39,449 nucleotides of DNA from Porticoccaceae bacterium (GTDB lineage Bacteria > Pseudomonadota > Gammaproteobacteria > Pseudomonadales > Porticoccaceae). The stretch spans positions 1 through 39,449 of the forward strand of contig JAQXEN010000058.1 of the NCBI GenBank assembly GCA_029250825.1, given 5' to 3'. Positions 20,250 to 29,751 of the stretch are shown here, piece after piece. The position numbers and the translations under genes were made by a program. The notes beneath the pieces are model-generated. The model made no database searches, was not told the origin of the DNA, and saw only the letters and a program-made list of their open reading frames with translations. Position 1 is the first letter of the stretch; every line of letters starts with the position of its first letter.

Positions 20250-20969
20250 TTATAGCTGCGGCACTAACTGACGCAACTTAGGCTCGAGGCGACGACTGAC
20301 AATCGGCTCAATAGTAATATCCCTGAGCTTTACTGCGAGATGGCCCTCAGCATAGGTAAGTCCTTCGATGGCATCTCGGGCCACCAGTGCACTGCGATGA
20401 ACACGTATAAACAGCTGAGAGAATTCCTCTTCGATATCTTTGAGAGTATCGGACAGCACGGTTTCACCCTCGGCGGTATAGGCGGTGACATATTTTTGAT
20501 CTGCCTGCAGCAGTCGAATTTGTTCCACTGGGACTAACTCAAGGCCATTGTGAGTTCGGCTGCAAAGGTGGCGCCTGTGACTGCGAGTTCCACCGTTGAG
20601 CTGGGCACGGGTCGCGCTTGCTGCTCGCTGCAGCGCCGCATCCAAATCAGCGGCCTTGATCGGCTTGAGCAAGTAGGCGAAAGCTTTGGCGTCAAAGGCA
20701 CGCAGCGCAAAGTCTTCAAATGCGGTACAAAAAATAACTGCCGGGGGCGGATTCATTATTGCGATCTGACGCGCAGCTTCGAGACCGTCCATCTCGGGCA
20801 TGCGCACATCCATCAACACAACATCCGGCAAGTATTGCTGCGCCATTTCCACCGCTTCAAGCCCATCCTTGGCTTCACCGACAATTTCCACATGCGACTT
20901 CTTTTCCAGCAGACGCTGCATGCGGACTCGTGCTAGCGATTCATCATCTACGATCAATACCTTGATCAT
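20250..20969 (-). CDS. algR: LytTR-family response regulator, AlgR type
   Basis: This DNA-binding response regulator has an N-terminal receiver domain (residues 1-120; phosphoacceptor Asp54 in VVLMDVRMPEMDG, Thr in FCTAFE, Lys in YLLKPI) and a C-terminal LytTR domain (about 135-235, VPVEQIRLLQADQKYVTAYT and FIRVHRSALVARDAI). In Pseudomonas the ortholog AlgR controls alginate, type IV pili and cyanide genes. The gene order algZ-algR-hemC is the same here, which supports the name; the regulon in this organism is not known. It starts two bases after the kinase gene. Confidence 0.88.
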   Translation of the reverse strand: MIKVLIVDDESLARVRMQRLLEKKSHVEIVGEAKDGLEAVEMAQQYLPDVVLMDVRMPEMDGLEAARQIAIMNPPPAVIFCTAFEDFALRAFDAKAFAYLLKPIKAADLDAALQRAASATRAQLNGGTRSHRRHLCSRTHNGLELVPVEQIRLLQADQKYVTAYTAEGETVLSDTLKDIEEEFSQLFIRVHRSALVARDAIEGLTYAEGHLAVKLRDITIEPIVSRRLEPKLRQLVPQL

Positions 20970-20971
20970 CT

Positions 20972-22036
20972 CTAACCCTCCAATGGTTTAAATAGAATCC
21001 TCGTATGGTAGTGATTTTTGAATACAGTTTCCTGTAACTCAGCGTTACCATTAAAGTAGGTATCAAGCCGGCAACGCAAATTATCCAGCGCCAATTGGTG
21101 GCCTGAGGTAGGCGCAATAAGGGCATTACCCTCTCCAGTTTTGTCCGGGAGGCTATTTATCAAATCTATAGTGAGCCACTCTGACTGTCGATAAATAACG
21201 ATATACAGAGCGCCACCCTTACGCGCTGGCTGCACTCCGTGAAATACTGCATTTTCGATTAATGGCTGCAAAATCAGCGCTGGAACATGAATATTATCGA
21301 GCTCTATTTTAATGTCCCAGTTGTACTCAAGACGCTCATCGAGGCGCAATTTTTCTATCTCTAGATAGCGCTTGCAGGCCTCCACTTCCTCCTGCAATGT
21401 CACGGAACTGGTGCTTTTCAGGGCATAACGGAAAAGATCGCAGAGACTCTCAACGGTTTTCTCAGCCCTGTCCGCATCAATGCGGATCAGCGTTGCCAAA
21501 CTGTTCATGCTGTTAAATAAAAAGTGTGGACGGATGGTTGCCTGCAACGCCTGCAGTCGCGCCTCAAGGCTGGCACTCTGCTGTTGATGCAAACGCCGCT
21601 GCAGATAATAAAGTCTTAAAATTACGCCGGCGGGAATTGCGGTAATCAGCACGGTGTTCAATATAGAAATTGGATCGGCGCGCCAGATCCTGTTGAGGGA
21701 ATAGCTGTTCCAGTATTCTGCGGCAATGGCGCAGAGAGCTGCGGCCAACAAAACCAATAGATAATTGATCAATGCCACCTGCGGCAGTTCGAGGTGCAAC
21801 AAATAGGGCCGCGCGCGACATAAAAATAGCGCGCTGATCAGAGCAATCCAGCTAATGAACAGGCTAACTTTGCCCAACCAGAGAAAATCGAAGTCGCCAA
21901 TCCCCCCCTGAAGCAGCGCCATTAATACTGCCGATAAGGCAGCAATAACAAATATTCCCAACAATCCCTGCCCTCGACAGAGGTCAGGAATAAAATAATC
22001 GTCTATTTGACTCTGATTTGCCCCTGAATCACGCAT
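20972..22036 (-). CDS. algZ: LytS-family sensor histidine kinase, AlgZ/FimS type
   Basis: This 354-residue membrane kinase has four to five hydrophobic segments in residues 22-145 and no obvious periplasmic sensor domain, followed by a short coiled coil and the His_kinase (PF06580) domain. The phosphoacceptor is expected to be His171 in IRPHFLFNSMNSLATLI. The ATP-binding region has LILQPLIENAVFHGV and a C-terminal glycine-poor variant GHQLALDNLRCRLDTYF. Pseudomonas FimS is similarly atypical. The partner is the adjacent AlgR-type regulator. It is divergent from argH across 70 bases. Confidence 0.88.
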   Translation of the reverse strand: MRDSGANQSQIDDYFIPDLCRGQGLLGIFVIAALSAVLMALLQGGIGDFDFLWLGKVSLFISWIALISALFLCRARPYLLHLELPQVALINYLLVLLAAALCAIAAEYWNSYSLNRIWRADPISILNTVLITAIPAGVILRLYYLQRRLHQQQSASLEARLQALQATIRPHFLFNSMNSLATLIRIDADRAEKTVESLCDLFRYALKSTSSVTLQEEVEACKRYLEIEKLRLDERLEYNWDIKIELDNIHVPALILQPLIENAVFHGVQPARKGGALYIVIYRQSEWLTIDLINSLPDKTGEGNALIAPTSGHQLALDNLRCRLDTYFNGNAELQETVFKNHYHTRILFKPLEG

Positions 22037-22041
22037 TCTAG

Positions 22042-22071
22042 TTATTGCTCATCCCTGTGATTAGCTATAAT
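22042..22071 (+). promoter_or_regulatory. Candidate sigma-70 promoter for argH
   Basis: In the 70-base divergent gap between algZ and argH there is a perfect -10 box TATAAT (22066-22071). Upstream lie TTATTG (18-base spacer) and TTGCTC (15-base spacer), both imperfect -35 candidates. The start codon of argH is 35 bases downstream of the -10 box. Confidence 0.5.
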
Positions 22072-22106
22072 CCTAGTCGCGATATAACCACTGAGCAAAC
22101 AAGTCG

Positions 22107-23534
22107 ATGAGTAAAAATGAAAACAGCGAGACCAAGCAAACTCCAGCCACGCAAACTAATCAGGCTTGGGGTGGCCGTTTTAATGAGCCAGTGGATGATT
22201 TTGTCGCCCGCTTTACCGCCTCGGTGGATTTTGATCAGCGCTTCTACCGTCAAGATATTCAGGGATCTCTAGCCCATGCCAGCATGCTCTGCGAAGCCGG
22301 TGTATTAACCGTCGCCGAACGGGATCAAATTGTTATCGGGCTAGGAGAGATTGCAGCGCAGATTGAGGCCGGTGAATTTCCTTGGTCAGTGGCACTAGAA
22401 GATGTACATATGAATATCGAGGCGGCTCTCACCGCTAAAATCGGTATTGTCGGCAAGAAACTGCACACTGGCCGCTCGCGCAACGATCAGGTGGCAACCG
22501 ATATTCGCCTCTGGCTGCGCGATGAGATCGACCATATAGCGCCGATTTTGACGCGTTTACAGGATGGCCTAATCGGTCTGGCTGAGCAGGAAGCAAGCAC
22601 AATTATGCCTGGCTTTACGCATTTGCAAACGGCTCAGCCGGTGACTTTTGGCCACCATCTGCTGGCCTGGAATGAAATGCTCGAGCGCGACTACAGCCGC
22701 CTGCAGGATTGCCGCAAGCGACTCAACCAAAGCCCCTTGGGAGCCGCGGCCCTGGCTGGAACCACCTACCCTATCGACAGAGCCTTTACCGCTCAGGCTC
22801 TGGCCTTTGATAAGCCTACGGAAAACTCATTGGACTCGGTTAGCGATCGCGACTTTGCCATCGAGTTCTGTGCCTTTGCCAGCATCTTGATGACTCATAT
22901 GTCACGTATGTCTGAGGAACTGGTGCTCTGGACCTCGGCGCAATTCCAGTTTATTAATCTGCCTGACCGCTTCTGTACCGGCTCATCGATTATGCCGCAA
23001 AAGAAAAATCCCGATGTCCCTGAACTGGTGCGCGGTAAAACCGGCAGGGTCAATGGCCACCTTATCTCTCTGCTGACTCTGATGAAGAGCCAGCCCCTGG
23101 CCTATAACAAGGACAATCAGGAAGATAAAGAACCGCTGTTTGATGCTGTTGATACAGTGCGCGACTGTCTGCGTGCCTTTGCTGATATGATCCCTGCCAT
23201 CGAGTCACGCAAAGATATGATGTATGAAGCCGCCCGCCGCGGATTCTCAACCGCCACCGATTTGGCCGATTATCTGGTACGCAAAGGCATTGCCTTTAGA
23301 GACTCTCATGAGATTGTCGGCAAGTCTGTTGCCTATGGACTGGCTGAAAACAAGGATCTCTCGGAGATGACACTGGAGGAGCTGCAGCAGTTTTCCACTG
23401 AAATCAGCGCCGATGTGTTTAATGTCCTAACGCTGGAAGGATCAGTTGCTGCCCGAGATCATCTTGGCGGCACAGCACCGGCTCAGGTTGTGGCAGCAGC
23501 CAGCCGCGCCAAAGCTTTGCTTGGTGAGCGCTAA
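22107..23534 (+). CDS. argH: Argininosuccinate lyase
   Basis: ArgH splits argininosuccinate into arginine and fumarate in the last step of arginine synthesis. The 475-residue protein belongs to the fumarase/aspartase superfamily: [20 protein letters not shown] at the N-terminus, [35 protein letters not shown] with the catalytic His, and the signature [20 protein letters not shown] with the catalytic Ser loop. About 15 extra polar residues precede the conserved start. It is divergent from algZ, as in Pseudomonas. Confidence 0.97.
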   Translation: MSKNENSETKQTPATQTNQAWGGRFNEPVDDFVARFTASVDFDQRFYRQDIQGSLAHASMLCEAGVLTVAERDQIVIGLGEIAAQIEAGEFPWSVALEDVHMNIEAALTAKIGIVGKKLHTGRSRNDQVATDIRLWLRDEIDHIAPILTRLQDGLIGLAEQEASTIMPGFTHLQTAQPVTFGHHLLAWNEMLERDYSRLQDCRKRLNQSPLGAAALAGTTYPIDRAFTAQALAFDKPTENSLDSVSDRDFAIEFCAFASILMTHMSRMSEELVLWTSAQFQFINLPDRFCTGSSIMPQKKNPDVPELVRGKTGRVNGHLISLLTLMKSQPLAYNKDNQEDKEPLFDAVDTVRDCLRAFADMIPAIESRKDMMYEAARRGFSTATDLADYLVRKGIAFRDSHEIVGKSVAYGLAENKDLSEMTLEELQQFSTEISADVFNVLTLEGSVAARDHLGGTAPAQVVAAASRAKALLGER

Positions 23535-23550
23535 GAATGTAACGGGATCT

Positions 23551-23572
23551 GGCGCCTAGAGTCCTAGGCGCC
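23551..23572. terminator. Perfect hairpin between convergent argH and cyaY
   Basis: GGCGCCTAG (23551-23559), loop AGTC, and CTAGGCGCC (23564-23572) form a perfect nine-base-pair GC-rich stem centred between the argH stop and the cyaY stop. Neither strand has a T-tract after it, so it may be a factor-assisted or RNA-stabilising 3' hairpin serving both genes rather than a classic intrinsic terminator. Confidence 0.5.
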
Positions 23573-23600
23573 GATCAATAAAAGATCTTAAAGACATTGG

Positions 23601-23921
23601 CTAAAAATCGAAACTGACAGCTTCACCTGACTGGGCTAGACAAGCCTGACTGAGCATATCAATCAGCGGCTCATCACTGACGGTATTGCACCATACACCC
23701 TCTTGCAACTTAAAGTGGAAACCACCAGATTTTGCCGCCAACCAGATTTCACCCACCGCCGCTTGGCGTGAAAGAATTATCTGGGTGCCGTTGGTTTCAC
23801 AGGTGATGGTCAGCATACCGGCACTGTTCTCGTAGTCCATTTCCGCACCACTGTCGTCAATGCTCTCCTCGATGGAAAACATCAGATCGTCTACCAACTG
23901 ATTAAACTGTGCTTCATTCAT
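23601..23921 (-). CDS. cyaY: Frataxin-like iron-binding protein CyaY
   Basis: CyaY binds iron and modulates iron-sulphur cluster assembly by IscS. The 106-residue protein has the frataxin fold pattern: an acidic first helix (FNQLVDDLMFSIEESIDDSG), then beta strands with MLTITCETNGTQIILSRQ and the conserved EIWLAAKSGGFHF. It is convergent with argH and divergent from lptM, matching the Pseudomonas order. Confidence 0.93.
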   Translation of the reverse strand: MNEAQFNQLVDDLMFSIEESIDDSGAEMDYENSAGMLTITCETNGTQIILSRQAAVGEIWLAAKSGGFHFKLQEGVWCNTVSDEPLIDMLSQACLAQSGEAVSFDF

Positions 23922-23986
23922 TCGTTACATCCAATATTTGGCCACTGCCAGATGAGTTTTAGATTGGGCTAGCGCCGCATATTTGT

Positions 23987-24016
23987 TTGAGTGTCATCAG
24001 CCACTGCCGCTATACT
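23987..24016 (+). promoter_or_regulatory. Candidate sigma-70 promoter for lptM-lysA-dapF-DUF484
   Basis: TTGAGT (23987-23992) and TATACT (24011-24016) are separated by 18 bases, about 56 bases upstream of the lptM ATG and in the cyaY-lptM divergent gap. Both hexamers match the sigma-70 consensus at four or five of six positions. Confidence 0.5.
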
Positions 24017-24071
24017 GATGATCAAACGTTAGATAGACATATCGCCGCGTCAACGGCAGGAATTATAAACC

Positions 24072-24290
24072 ATGTATCGTCATTTACTTGCGCAATTATT
24101 TAGCTATGTATCGCTGATCAATCGAGGGGCGGCAACTCGATGTGCTGGGATTATCTTTGTCGCCACGTTTTTATCCGGCTGTGGCAACAAGGGCGCTCTG
24201 TATCTTCCCGAAGATGTTGCGACCAGCTACCAAAAACAAACTGCTCAAACACCAGACAATCAATTACTAGCCAATCAAAATAAAGACTAA
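24072..24290 (+). CDS. lptM: LptM/YifL-type small lipoprotein
   Basis: This 72-residue lipoprotein has a signal segment with the lipobox LSGC (Cys39 lipidated), directly followed by GNKGALYLPED. That matches the CGxKGPLYxP pattern of LptM, a small outer-membrane lipoprotein that helps oxidative maturation of the LPS translocon LptD in E. coli. The N-terminal region before the hydrophobic core is unusually long (about 24 residues) with no better start codon visible; AGGAAT lies upstream of the ATG. It is directly upstream of lysA, as in many gammaproteobacteria. Confidence 0.85.
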   Translation: MYRHLLAQLFSYVSLINRGAATRCAGIIFVATFLSGCGNKGALYLPEDVATSYQKQTAQTPDNQLLANQNKD

Positions 24291-24296
24291 ATCACT

Positions 24297-25556
24297 ATGC
24301 ACCATGCCGTTAGCTCCCAGGATGGGAATCTGTTTATTGAGCGCACTTCGCTCGCCACTATTGCCAATCAATTTGGAACACCTTGCTACGTTTACAGCAA
24401 AGCCGCCATCAGCAATAACTTTCTCGCTTACCAATCCGCTCTGGCCGAAAAAGAGCATCTGATTTGCTATGCCGTTAAGGCCAATTCCAATATTGCCGTA
24501 CTGCAAACGCTTGCTCAGCTGGGTGCCGGCTTCGACATTGTTTCCATTGGCGAGCTCGAGCGTGTGCTTCGTGCCGGTGGTGATCCAGCCAAAGTCGTTT
24601 TTTCAGGGGTCGCCAAAACTGCTAATGAAATGCAGCGTGCTCTTGAGCTGGGCATTCACTGCTTCAATGTTGAATCTGAAGCCGAGCTTGAATTGCTGAA
24701 TAATACCGCAGCTAGCTGTGGCTTGATCGCAGCCGTATCGCTACGCGTCAATCCCGATGTCGACGCCCAGACCCATCCCTATATTTCCACCGGTCTGAAA
24801 GAGAATAAGTTTGGTATTGATATCAATTTGGCCGCTCAGGTCTATCAGCGTGCCGCACAGATGGCCCATATTAAGGTTGTCGGTGTCGACTACCACATCG
24901 GCTCACAACTGGTGGATATAGCTCCCTTTGTTGCCGCCTTAGAGCGCTTGTTGGCACTGGTGGATGAGTTGGCGGAGCTGGGCATCACACTGCAGCATAT
25001 TGATATTGGCGGCGGTCTTGGCGTGCGCTATGACAACGAAGAGCCACCTACACCCCAGAGCTATATGTCGGCTATTTTGCCGCTGTTGATGGATCGCAGT
25101 GAAACACTCGTGCTGGAGCCAGGCCGCTCGATTACCGCCAATGCCGGCGTGATGTTGACTCAGGTGCAGTTTTTAAAGAGCAATGGCGAGAAGAATTTTG
25201 CGATTGTCGATGCCGCCATGAACGATATGATTCGCCCAGCCCTGTATCAGGCGTGGATGGATATTCAGCCAATTTCAGCCGGCAACTCTGAGAGCGCCGT
25301 TTACGATGTGGTCGGGCCGGTCTGTGAGACTGGAGACTTTCTCGCCAAAGATCGCTCTCTGGCAATCTCAGCTGGAGATTATCTCTGCCTGATGTCAGCC
25401 GGTGCCTATGGTTTTGTTATGAGCTCCAATTACAACAGTCGCCCCCGTGCACCCGAGGTAATGGTGGATGATGATCAGGTACATTTGGTCAGAAGACGCG
25501 AGACCATTGCAGACTTGTTGAGTGGCGAGAGCTTAATGCCCTCGACTGCGGGATAG
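24297..25556 (+). CDS. lysA: Diaminopimelate decarboxylase
   Basis: LysA decarboxylates meso-diaminopimelate to lysine using pyridoxal phosphate. The fold-type III motif ICYAVKANSNIAVLQTLAQLG carries the PLP lysine; further family blocks are NKFGIDI, VDYHIGSQLVD, HIDIGGGLGVRYDNEEPP, LVLEPGRSITANAGVML, and VGPVCETGDFLAKDR with the second-subunit Cys. The C-terminus has GAYGFVMSSNYNSRPRAPEV. Six bases separate it from lptM and five from dapF, so it is inside one operon. Confidence 0.97.
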   Translation: MHHAVSSQDGNLFIERTSLATIANQFGTPCYVYSKAAISNNFLAYQSALAEKEHLICYAVKANSNIAVLQTLAQLGAGFDIVSIGELERVLRAGGDPAKVVFSGVAKTANEMQRALELGIHCFNVESEAELELLNNTAASCGLIAAVSLRVNPDVDAQTHPYISTGLKENKFGIDINLAAQVYQRAAQMAHIKVVGVDYHIGSQLVDIAPFVAALERLLALVDELAELGITLQHIDIGGGLGVRYDNEEPPTPQSYMSAILPLLMDRSETLVLEPGRSITANAGVMLTQVQFLKSNGEKNFAIVDAAMNDMIRPALYQAWMDIQPISAGNSESAVYDVVGPVCETGDFLAKDRSLAISAGDYLCLMSAGAYGFVMSSNYNSRPRAPEVMVDDDQVHLVRRRETIADLLSGESLMPSTAG

Positions 25557-25561
25557 CCCTG

Positions 25562-26392
25562 ATGTTAATGAAATTTACCAAAATGCACGGCCTCGGCAAT
25601 GATTTTGTGGTGATTGATGCGGTCACGCAAAATGTCCGTATCACTGCCTCGATGGTGCGGCGCTTGGCCGATCGAAAGACCGGTATCGGCTGCGATCAGG
25701 TATTGGTTATTGAACCGCCCTCAGCAACAGATATCGATTTCGACTACCGTATTTTTAATTGCGATGGTGCGGAAGTTGAACAATGCGGCAATGGTGCGCG
25801 CTGTCTGGCACGCTTTGTTCACGATCGTCAATTGACCGGTAAGAAGTCGATTCGAGTACAAACCTCAAACCGCGTAATGACTCTAGAGTTGATTAATAAG
25901 AATCTAGTTGCCGTAGATATGGGCGTTCCAGAACTGGACCCTACAGCCATTCCCTTTCAGGCTGATGAACCGGCAACGCTCTATGATATAGATGTCGATG
26001 GGCAACTAGAGCATATCGCTGCCGTCTCTATGGGCAATCCCCATGCGGTGTTAACCGTAGCAGATATAGACACAGCACCGGTGACGGAATTGGGTGCAGC
26101 ACTGGAGTCCCACTCGCGTTTCCCCAATCGCGTGAATGTGGGTTTTATGCAGATTGTCGATCGCAGTAATATCAAACTCAGAGTGTTCGAGCGCGGCGTC
26201 GGTGAAACTCAAGCCTGTGGCTCCGGCGCCTGCGCAGCTGCAGTGGCAGCCATTCAACAAGATCTAGTGGACTCACCGGTAACTGTTCATCTCACCCGAG
26301 GGTCACTAAAAATAGACTGGAAAGGTGTGGGTCATGCACTGATAATGAGTGGATCAGCCAAGTCAGTTTTTCACGGACGTATAAGAATATGA
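25562..26392 (+). CDS. dapF: Diaminopimelate epimerase
   Basis: DapF epimerises LL- to meso-diaminopimelate for lysine and peptidoglycan, without a cofactor, using two cysteines. Both are present: EQCGNGARCLARF and QACGSGACAAAVAA. The N-terminus KFTKMHGLGNDFVVID is standard. Either ATG at 25562 or that at 25568 could be used; the latter gives the usual family N-terminus (MKFTKMHG). The 3' end overlaps the DUF484 gene by four bases (ATGA). Confidence 0.97.
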   Translation: MLMKFTKMHGLGNDFVVIDAVTQNVRITASMVRRLADRKTGIGCDQVLVIEPPSATDIDFDYRIFNCDGAEVEQCGNGARCLARFVHDRQLTGKKSIRVQTSNRVMTLELINKNLVAVDMGVPELDPTAIPFQADEPATLYDIDVDGQLEHIAAVSMGNPHAVLTVADIDTAPVTELGAALESHSRFPNRVNVGFMQIVDRSNIKLRVFERGVGETQACGSGACAAAVAAIQQDLVDSPVTVHLTRGSLKIDWKGVGHALIMSGSAKSVFHGRIRI

Positions 26393-27069
26393 GCAAAGAA
26401 ATAGCAGCAGAGCCCATCGATAAAGTGGTACGAGAGTTCCTCCGCGATAACCCACGCTTTTTAGATGAGAACACAGATATTCTTGAAACAATGGTGCTGC
26501 CCCACAATAGTGGCAAGGCAGTTTCCTTAGTTGAACGTCAAGTTGGCGTATTGCGCGACCGCAACAAAGAGATGCGTTCGCGGCTGGATAATATGCTCCA
26601 GACGGCCAAGGATAATGACCTGCTGTTTGAGAAAACCAAACGACTGGTGCTCAATCTGCTAGAAGCCAAAACACTGGGTGCCTTAGCCGAGGCCCTCTAT
26701 GACAGTCTAGGCAAAGATTACGGTATCGAATTTTACAGCCTGACCCTATTTGGCGATGAAAAGAAGCTGCCGCGCACTATGGCGCGAATTGCCAGTACCG
26801 ATAAAGCCAATGAGCAAGTCGGTACATTGATCGGCTCCAACCGCGCGGTCTGCGGCATACTCCGCGAAGACGAAATGGTATTTTTGTTTGGTGAGCGCGG
26901 TCGTCAGGTGGGATCAGTGGCCGCGGTGCCTCTGCGCTATGACAGCCTGTATGGCATTTTAGCGGTGGGCAATAGCGACCCCAACTTCTACAAAAGCAGT
27001 ATGGGCACGCTATTTCTCAGCTATATCGCCGAGATCCTCAACCGTGTACTGCCCAGCCATCTAAAATAG
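26389..27069 (+). CDS. DUF484 family protein (GAF-like)
   Basis: This 226-residue protein of unknown function belongs to DUF484. It has an N-terminal helical part with VVREFLRDNPRFLDENTDILETM, a coiled coil around SLVERQVGVLRDRNKEMRSRL, and a GAF-like C-terminal domain (about residues 85-222) ending with RQVGSVAAVPLRYDSLYGILAVGN and SYIAEILNRVLP. It overlaps dapF by four bases. In many gammaproteobacteria xerC follows directly; here the next gene is the convergent rnr, so the usual unit is cut short. Confidence 0.9.
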   Translation: MSKEIAAEPIDKVVREFLRDNPRFLDENTDILETMVLPHNSGKAVSLVERQVGVLRDRNKEMRSRLDNMLQTAKDNDLLFEKTKRLVLNLLEAKTLGALAEALYDSLGKDYGIEFYSLTLFGDEKKLPRTMARIASTDKANEQVGTLIGSNRAVCGILREDEMVFLFGERGRQVGSVAAVPLRYDSLYGILAVGNSDPNFYKSSMGTLFLSYIAEILNRVLPSHLK

Positions 27070-27131
27070 TGTGGTTTAAGCAGCTACATTAGAAAAGCCC
27101 CTTTAAACGGAGAAGCCTCAAAGCGCAGCGA

Positions 27132-29657
27132 CTAGCTTTTAGGTCCTTTCGTTCCCCCAGAACTAGCCCCTTTATTAGCCCGCCCAGCGGCCTTTGGCGC
27201 ATTGCGCCTGCGTTTCGAGCCAGAGGGTTTATCCTTGCCGCCGGCTCCAGAGCGAGCACCAGCACCGCGCTTCTTTTTGCCTTTGGGCTTGTGTTTGGAA
27301 TCTTGCTCGCGGGTCTTTCTAGAGGACTTGCCAGCGGGTTTTCCCGCCTGCTTTCTAGTAATTTTCCCCGCCGGCCTTTTAGCACCTGAATTATTGCTAG
27401 AGTTCTCTTGCCCAGACAATTCAAAATCAATCTTACGCTCATCAAGATTTACCCGAACCACCTTCACTTTCAGCTTGTCACCCAAGCGGAATACGCGGCC
27501 GGTGCGCTCGCCAACCATCCGATGTTGCGCCGCCTCATGATAATAATAATCTTTTGGTAGACCGGTAACATGGACCAGACCTTCGACATAGAGTTCATCG
27601 AGCATCACAAACAGGCCAAACCCAGTTACGGCAGTGACTACACCTGGGTATTCTTCACCAACTCGATCAACCAGATATTCACACTTGAGCCAGTTGACCA
27701 CATCTCGGGTCGCCTCATCGGCACGGCGCTCAGTGACCGAAAGATGTGCTCCAGTCTCGTCCAGACGCGGCAGTTCGTAGGGGTAAATCTCAGCTTTGGT
27801 AAGACCCTTGGCACCTTCAACCCGCACCACACCGGAGACTTTTTTACTGCTTCTAATCAGGCTGCGAATGGCGCGATGCACCAGCAGGTCGGCGTAGCGA
27901 CGAATCGGCGAGGTGAAATGGGTATAGCCCTCAAAGGCGAGGCCAAAATGGCCGAGGTTTTCGGCCTGATAAACGGCCTGACTCATGGAGCGCAACAATA
28001 CCGATTGAATAACCGAGGCGTCATCACGATTCTTAGCGGACCTTAAAACCCGCTGGTAGTCATCTGGCTGGGGATCGTCCCCGCCTCCCAGTCCCATGCC
28101 GAGTTCCCCGAGAAAGTCGCGCACTGAGGAGAGGCGATCTTCACTGGGGCCTTCATGGACACGATAGAGTGCCGGCAGTTTTGATTTTTCAAGGAATTGT
28201 GCAGTGCAGACATTGGCGGCAAGCATGCACTCTTCAATAAGTCGGTGTGCCTCGGTGCGCTTCACCGGAATAATCTGACTTATTTTGCGCTGACTATCAA
28301 ACAGGATGCGAGTTTCCTGAGTGTCGAAGTCAATGGCACCACGTTCATTGCGACGCTTGTGCAGCACAGTGTAGAGGTCATGCAGCGAATCAATTTGAGG
28401 CAGAATGGCGGCAAATTGATCTCGGATATTGGCCGCTTCGGCAGATCCTCGCTCCTCAATAATCTGCGCCACCTGGGTGTAGGTCATGCGCGCATGGGAG
28501 TACATCACCGCTTCGTAAAACTGGTATTTGGTAACATCTCCTTCGCGACTGACCTGCATTTCGCAAACCATGCACAGACGATCTTCCCGAGGATTTAAGG
28601 AACAGAGGCCATTGGACAGCTTCTCTGGCAACATCGGCACTACATGGTTGGGAAAGTACACCGAGTTGCCCCGCTCAAAGGCTTGCTTATCAAGGGCGCT
28701 ACCGGGCTTTACATAGTGCGACACATCGGCGATAGCGACAATTAATTTCCAGCCGCCGCGAGGTTTGGGCTGACAGTAAACCGCGTCATCAAAGTCACGG
28801 GCATCTTCACCATCGATGGTAACCAGTGGCAGAGATCTCAGATCAACGCGAAATTCCTTGTCCGTTACATGATCCGGGATGGCGTCAGTTTCCACTTTTA
28901 CGTCATCATTCCACTGATGGGGAATCCCGTAGTTGCGGATCGATACTTCGATTTCTAAGCCAGGATCCAAATGATCCCCCAACACTTCAGTAATACAGCC
29001 ACTGGGTGGGCTATTGCGAGACGGCGCGTCAGTGATACCAACCAATACAATCTGACCCGGGGTAGCACCATTCAGCTGATCCGCAGCAATTAAAATGTCC
29101 TGACTAATACGTGGGTTGTCTGGGCGGACAAAATGAATTCCGCTCTCACAGAAGTAACGCCCCACCAACTCTGTAGTCCTGCGCTCGACAACATCCACCA
29201 GTGTCCCTTCAGGGCGCCCGCGGCGATCTCGGCCGGCGATTCGCACTAATACGATATCGCCATCAAAGACACGGCGCATCTGGCGACTGGAAAGATAGAT
29301 ATCCTGTTCATCCGCCTCTAGGGGCGAGACAAAGCCATAGCCTTCCGGATGGCCGATAACGCGCCCTTTGACCAAATTTAACTTATCCAAGGTGCCATAG
29401 CCATCCGCTCGATTGCGTGCAACCTGACCATCTCGCTCCATAGCCCTTAAACGTCGACGCATGGCTTCAATCTGCTCATCCTCAACCAACTGCAAACCCG
29501 CACAAATTTCCTCGTGAGTCAGAGGTCCGACACTTTCGCGTAAATACTCGAGCACGAACTCTCGACTTGGCACAGGCTTCTGGTACTTGGATGCTTCGCG
29601 GCTAGCATAGGGATCATTGAGTTTTTCTTTTCGAGACATAGAGGTTTGAGTATCCAT
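27132..29657 (-). CDS. rnr: Ribonuclease R
   Basis: RNase R is a processive 3'-5' exoribonuclease that degrades structured RNA and acts with tmRNA quality control. Domains in order are: N-terminal helix-turn-helix (about 25-95), cold-shock domains (about 95-250, VIGHPEGYGFVSPLEADEQ), the RNB catalytic domain with VTIDGEDARDFDDAVYC, EFMLAANVC-like (here EECMLAANVC) and HFTSPIRRYADLLVHR, an S1 domain (about 670-755, GVVTAVTGFGLFVMLDELYVEG), and a basic Lys/Arg/Ser/Gly tail of about 80 residues. The second ATG at 29639 (MSRKEKLNDPYASREASKY) matches the family N-terminus better than 29657. Neither has a clear Shine-Dalgarno. Confidence 0.95.
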   Translation of the reverse strand: MDTQTSMSRKEKLNDPYASREASKYQKPVPSREFVLEYLRESVGPLTHEEICAGLQLVEDEQIEAMRRRLRAMERDGQVARNRADGYGTLDKLNLVKGRVIGHPEGYGFVSPLEADEQDIYLSSRQMRRVFDGDIVLVRIAGRDRRGRPEGTLVDVVERRTTELVGRYFCESGIHFVRPDNPRISQDILIAADQLNGATPGQIVLVGITDAPSRNSPPSGCITEVLGDHLDPGLEIEVSIRNYGIPHQWNDDVKVETDAIPDHVTDKEFRVDLRSLPLVTIDGEDARDFDDAVYCQPKPRGGWKLIVAIADVSHYVKPGSALDKQAFERGNSVYFPNHVVPMLPEKLSNGLCSLNPREDRLCMVCEMQVSREGDVTKYQFYEAVMYSHARMTYTQVAQIIEERGSAEAANIRDQFAAILPQIDSLHDLYTVLHKRRNERGAIDFDTQETRILFDSQRKISQIIPVKRTEAHRLIEECMLAANVCTAQFLEKSKLPALYRVHEGPSEDRLSSVRDFLGELGMGLGGGDDPQPDDYQRVLRSAKNRDDASVIQSVLLRSMSQAVYQAENLGHFGLAFEGYTHFTSPIRRYADLLVHRAIRSLIRSSKKVSGVVRVEGAKGLTKAEIYPYELPRLDETGAHLSVTERRADEATRDVVNWLKCEYLVDRVGEEYPGVVTAVTGFGLFVMLDELYVEGLVHVTGLPKDYYYHEAAQHRMVGERTGRVFRLGDKLKVKVVRVNLDERKIDFELSGQENSSNNSGAKRPAGKITRKQAGKPAGKSSRKTREQDSKHKPKGKKKRGAGARSGAGGKDKPSGSKRRRNAPKAAGRANKGASSGGTKGPKS

Positions 29658-29715
29658 TGAATAAGCAGGCAGTCTATGTCTTATAAGCTATGGAGTAAAA
29701 GAAATTCGATGGTAT

Positions 29716-29751
29716 AAAAAAACCCGAACTGGCAAGCGCCATGTCCGGGTT
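29716..29751 (-). terminator. Strong intrinsic terminator upstream of rnr
   Basis: On the minus strand a long stem (outer AACCCG/CGGGTT, inner TGGC/GCCA, loop GCTT, one mismatch and one bulge) is followed directly by seven T. This is a convincing Rho-independent terminator. It sits about 400 bases after the hybrid-kinase gene and about 60 bases before rnr, so it ends either a long 3' untranslated region or an unannotated transcript in the gap. Confidence 0.85.

Noticed and set aside
27570-28046. 158-codon plus-strand open frame inside rnr
   Set aside because: Antisense to the RNB and S1 region of RNase R, which accounts for all constraint there.
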